From assembly GCA_021442155.1 (NCBI GenBank), contig CM038215.1, forward strand, positions 5,108,976-5,172,975: DNA of 64,000 bases, given 5' to 3'. Of this stretch, positions 60,975 through 64,000 are shown piece by piece (position 1 is the first letter of the stretch; each line of letters opens with the position of its first letter). The notes beneath the pieces were generated by a model. It ran no database searches, had not been told where the DNA came from, and was given only the letters and a program-made list of their open reading frames with translations. Source of the DNA: Cymbidium sinense (lineage: Eukaryota > Streptophyta > Magnoliopsida > Asparagales > Orchidaceae). The translations under genes were made by a program, and so were the position numbers.

Positions 60975-63900
60975 GGGTTTAGGTTTATGTTTAAGTTTAT
61001 TAGGCTTTATGGTTTAGGTTTATTATTTAATTTATTTAGTTACTTTAGGTTTAGGTTTAGGGTTTGGGGTTTAGGGTTTGGGGTTTAGGGTTAAGTTTGG
61101 AGTGGGTTTAGGGTTTAAGTTTTATGGTTTTGGTTTAGGTTTAGGGTGGTAGGATTTATTCTTTTGGGTTTTGGTTAGGGCTAGTTTGTGTTTAGGTCTG
61201 TGGGTTTAGTGTTTAGATTTTGTTAGAGTGGATTTTGTTTAGATCTGGGGTGGTAGTTGTAGGTGGGATTAGGTTAGTTTATTTAGGGTTTAGTTTGAGG
61301 ATTTAGAATTTAAGGTTATTTTAAAAAAAATAATAAAGTAAACCTATTGATTTAGGTTTATTTAGTTTATTTTTTATTTTAGTTTATTTTATTTTTTATT
61401 TTTATTTAGGTTTACTTTTTTTATTTAGTTTAGTTTATTTATTTTAGGTTTATCTATTTTAGGTTAGGGATTTGTTTTGGTTTATTTTTTAAGTTTAGGT
61501 TTATGTTTAAGTTGATTTTTTAGTCGAGTTTTATTTTTATTTTATTTTATTTTTTGTTTAGGTTTTGTTTTTTCTTTTTCAGTTTAGGTTCAGGTTTTTT
61601 TTTTTTTTTGTAGGTTTACGTTTTAGGTTCTTATTTCAGGTTATTTTTAGGTTTTATTTTTTTGTTTAGGTTTAGGTTTATTTTTAGTTGAGTTTAATTT
61701 TATTTTTTTAGGTATAGGTTTATTTTTTATTTTAAGGTTTAAGTTTACATTTTTATTGTATTTTTTAAGTTTAAATTTTAGGTTTATTTTTAGTTTTTAT
61801 TTTTTAGTTTAGGTTTAGATTTATTTTTAGTTTATTTTATTTTATTTAGTTTAGGTTTGGGTTTATTTTTAGTTTACTTTAGGTTTTGCTTTAGGTTTAT
61901 CTATTTTAGTTTATTTTATTTTAGTTTAGGTTTATGTTTATTTTATTTTTTTTTTAGTTTATTGTTATTTTAGGTTTAATTTTTTTTAATTTAGGGTTTA
62001 GGCTATATTTTTTATTTATTTTTAGGTTTTATTTTAAGGTTTCTTTTTGAGGTTTAGGTTATTATATAGTTTCCATTTTATTTTCTTTTTATTTTACATT
62101 TATTTTTTATTTTATTTAGGTTTTTAGTTTTTATATTTATTTTATTTTTGAGTTTAGTTTATGTTTTTCTTTATTTTATTTTAGTTTTTTTATTTTTTAT
62201 TTTATTTTATTTTTATGATTAACTTTAGGTTTTAATTTAGGTTTTTATTTTATTTTATTTTATTTATCATATTTAGGTTTAGGTTTTTTATTTATTTATT
62301 TTTTAGGTTTTTATGTTTTTAGGTTTTTAAGGTTTAGGGTTTAGAGTTTGTGGTTTAAGGTTTTAGAAGTCCAGTTTAGGGTTTAGGGTTAGATCAGGTT
62401 TGGTTAGGGTTTAGTGTTAGTCTTTGTGATTTAGTGGCTTTTGGTTTAGGGTTGGCTCAGTCAACTAGGGTCCTCAGATCTGGGGTTATTTTAGTTTATG
62501 GCTCAGTGCTCAGAGCATTTAGGGCCATGGTGTCAGAGTTAGGTTTAGGCCCAGGGTTTGTGGGGTTGGGTTTAGGGTTTGAGGTTTAGAAGTATTTTAA
62601 GATTTAGGTGGGTGGTTGGGGTTTTAGGCTCAGTTGGCTCAGTTTCTCTGGGGTTGTGTTAGTGTCATTTAGGGTGCATTTTTTTGTTTAGGTAGGATTT
62701 AGGGTAGTTTATTTTCTTTAAAATTAAGCAAACCCAGTAGGTTTATATTTTATTTTATATATTTTAATATTTTAGTTTATTTTATTTTTATTTTTATTTA
62801 GGTTAATTTTTTATTTTTATTTAGTTTAGTTTATTTATTTTAGTTTAGATTTTTATTTTAGTTTTTTTAATTTTAAGTGTATTTTAAGTTAAGTTTATTT
62901 TTATTTTATTTTTTAGGTTTAAATTTTTTATTTTTAGGTTTAGTTCATTTTATTATTTTAGGTTTTAGTTTTGTAGTTTTATTTAAATTTATTTTTAGGT
63001 TTCATTTTTTAGTTTAGGTTTATGTTTATTTTTAGTTGAGTTTTATTTTTATTTTACTTTTTTAGGTTTAGGTTCTATTTTTTAATTTTAGGTTTAGGTT
63101 TAGGTTTTTATTTTATTTTTTCAAGTTTAGGTTTCATATTTTTATTTTAGGTTTATTTTTAGGTTTTATTTTTTTAGTTTAAGTTTACGTTTCTTTTTCA
63201 TTTATTTTATTTTATTTAGTTTATGTTCAAGTTTAGGTTTAGTTTACTTTAGGTTTAAGCTTAGGTTTCATTTATTTTAGTTATTTTACTTTAGTTTATG
63301 TTTAGGTTTATTTTATTTTGTTAATTTTATTTTTATTTTAGGTTTAATTTTTTTTAGTTTAGGGTTTAGGATTTATTTTTTATTTATTTTTAGATTTATT
63401 TACTAGGCTTAGGTTTTTATTAAGTTTATATTTATTTTTATTTTAAGTTTATTTTATTTTAATTATAAGTTTAATTTTTATTTTATTTAGGTTTTTAATT
63501 CTTAGGTTTATTTTATTTTTTTAGTTTAGTTTATGATTTTATTAATTTATTTTATTTTTATTTTTTGGGTTTTAGGGTTTAGGGTTTTAGGGTTTAGGAG
63601 TTTAAGGTTAGGTTTCATAGTTTAGGTTTTAGGGTTTAGGATTTCTAAGGTTTAGGGTTTAGGGTTTACGGTTTAACTTTTAGGGTTTTTAGGGATTAGG
63701 GTTTATAGTTTAGGGTTTATTTAGGGTTTTGGGTCAAGAGTTTTAGGGTTTTAGGGTTTAGGGTTTATTATTAGGGTTAGGGTTTAGGGTTTAGAGTTTA
63801 GGGTTTAGGGTTTAAAGTTTAGGTTATAGTTGTGGTTATAGGTTTTTTTTAGTGGTTTAGGATTTAGGGTTTAGGGTTTAAGGTTTAGGGTTTATTATTA

Positions 63901-64000
63901 TTTTAAATTAAACCAATATAGTTTATTTATTTATTTTTATTTATTTTAGTTTAGTATTTATTTTTCATTTTTATTTAGGTTTATTTTTTTATTATTATTT
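60975..64000. repeat. TTTAGG array to the window end, with three unit junctions
   Basis: ATTTATTTAGTTACTTTAGG at about 61,030 follows the GRP edge. Unit junctions at 61,326, 62,718 and 63,901 (spacings 1,392 and 1,183 bp). TAGTCGAGTTTT at 61,521 and TAGTTGAG at 61,685 and 63,033. Variant block with GGTCAG/GCTCAG at 62,390-62,700. No genes. Confidence 0.95.

Noticed and set aside
63560..63900. Functional chromosome-end telomere
   Set aside because: Repeats are heavily diverged, mixed with transposons and organised in kilobase units on both sides. No long perfect TTTAGGG tract is present.

Overview
This is plant (angiosperm) nuclear DNA. The evidence is the Arabidopsis-type telomere-like motif TTTAGGG/CCCTAAA, plant LINEs, a Tat-lineage Ty3/gypsy element with a second (archaeal-type) RNase H, and broken copies of plant glycine-rich RNA-binding protein (GRP) and acidic ribosomal protein P0 genes. 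I see no intact host gene, tRNA, rRNA or CRISPR array. The species cannot be fixed from what I can see. More than half of the window is degenerate telomere-like repeat; the rest is dead transposons and gene fragments embedded in it.

Layout. From 1 to about 11.26 kb the arrays read CCTAAA/CCCTAAA on the given strand. They are interrupted by a minus-strand LINE endonuclease fragment (1-546) and two T-rich plus-strand pieces of a LINE-like element (2,099-5,431 with poly(A), and 9,740-10,851). At 11,261-12,568 lies a plus-strand LINE reverse transcriptase with its 3' end, itself broken by a telomere-like patch. From 11.64 kb to the end every telomere-like array reads TTTAGG/TTTAGGG. Embedded there are twelve minus-strand fragments of the same GRP 3' exon plus 3' UTR, an unassigned AT-rich and TTGG-rich stretch (14,462-18,890), two related decayed Tat elements (about 18.9-27.25 kb and 46.57-52.57 kb), a P0 pseudogene (39,506-40,080), two copies of a LINE-like element that shows only ORF1 (40,541-42,524 and 54,529-57,682), and two TTATTA-rich arrays directly beyond the 5' ends of those elements.

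Organisation. The telomere-like sequence is not simple telomere decay. A recurrent junction (a T-run, then AATTAAGTAAACC-GTAGG, then TTTAGGTTTATTTAG) appears at least 15 times on the TTTAGG side and twice, inverted, on the CCTAAA side. A second marker (TAGTTGAGTTTTATTTT) sits about 185 bp after it in unit after unit. Spacing between junctions is about 1.2-1.45 kb once inserted GRP pieces are subtracted. This is a higher-order satellite built of telomere-like subrepeats that has carried a 5'-truncated, polyadenylated GRP retropseudogene along with it. Larger modules (LINE ORF1 - TTATTA array - GRP; gypsy 3' LTR - TTTAGGG - GRP) are also duplicated.

The switch of array polarity at about 11.3 kb coincides with a LINE whose 5' half lies inverted at the left edge of the window and whose 3' half lies just right of the switch. 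One inversion with a breakpoint inside that LINE would explain both. The window looks like a subtelomeric, pericentromeric or knob-like heterochromatic satellite region, not a chromosome end.
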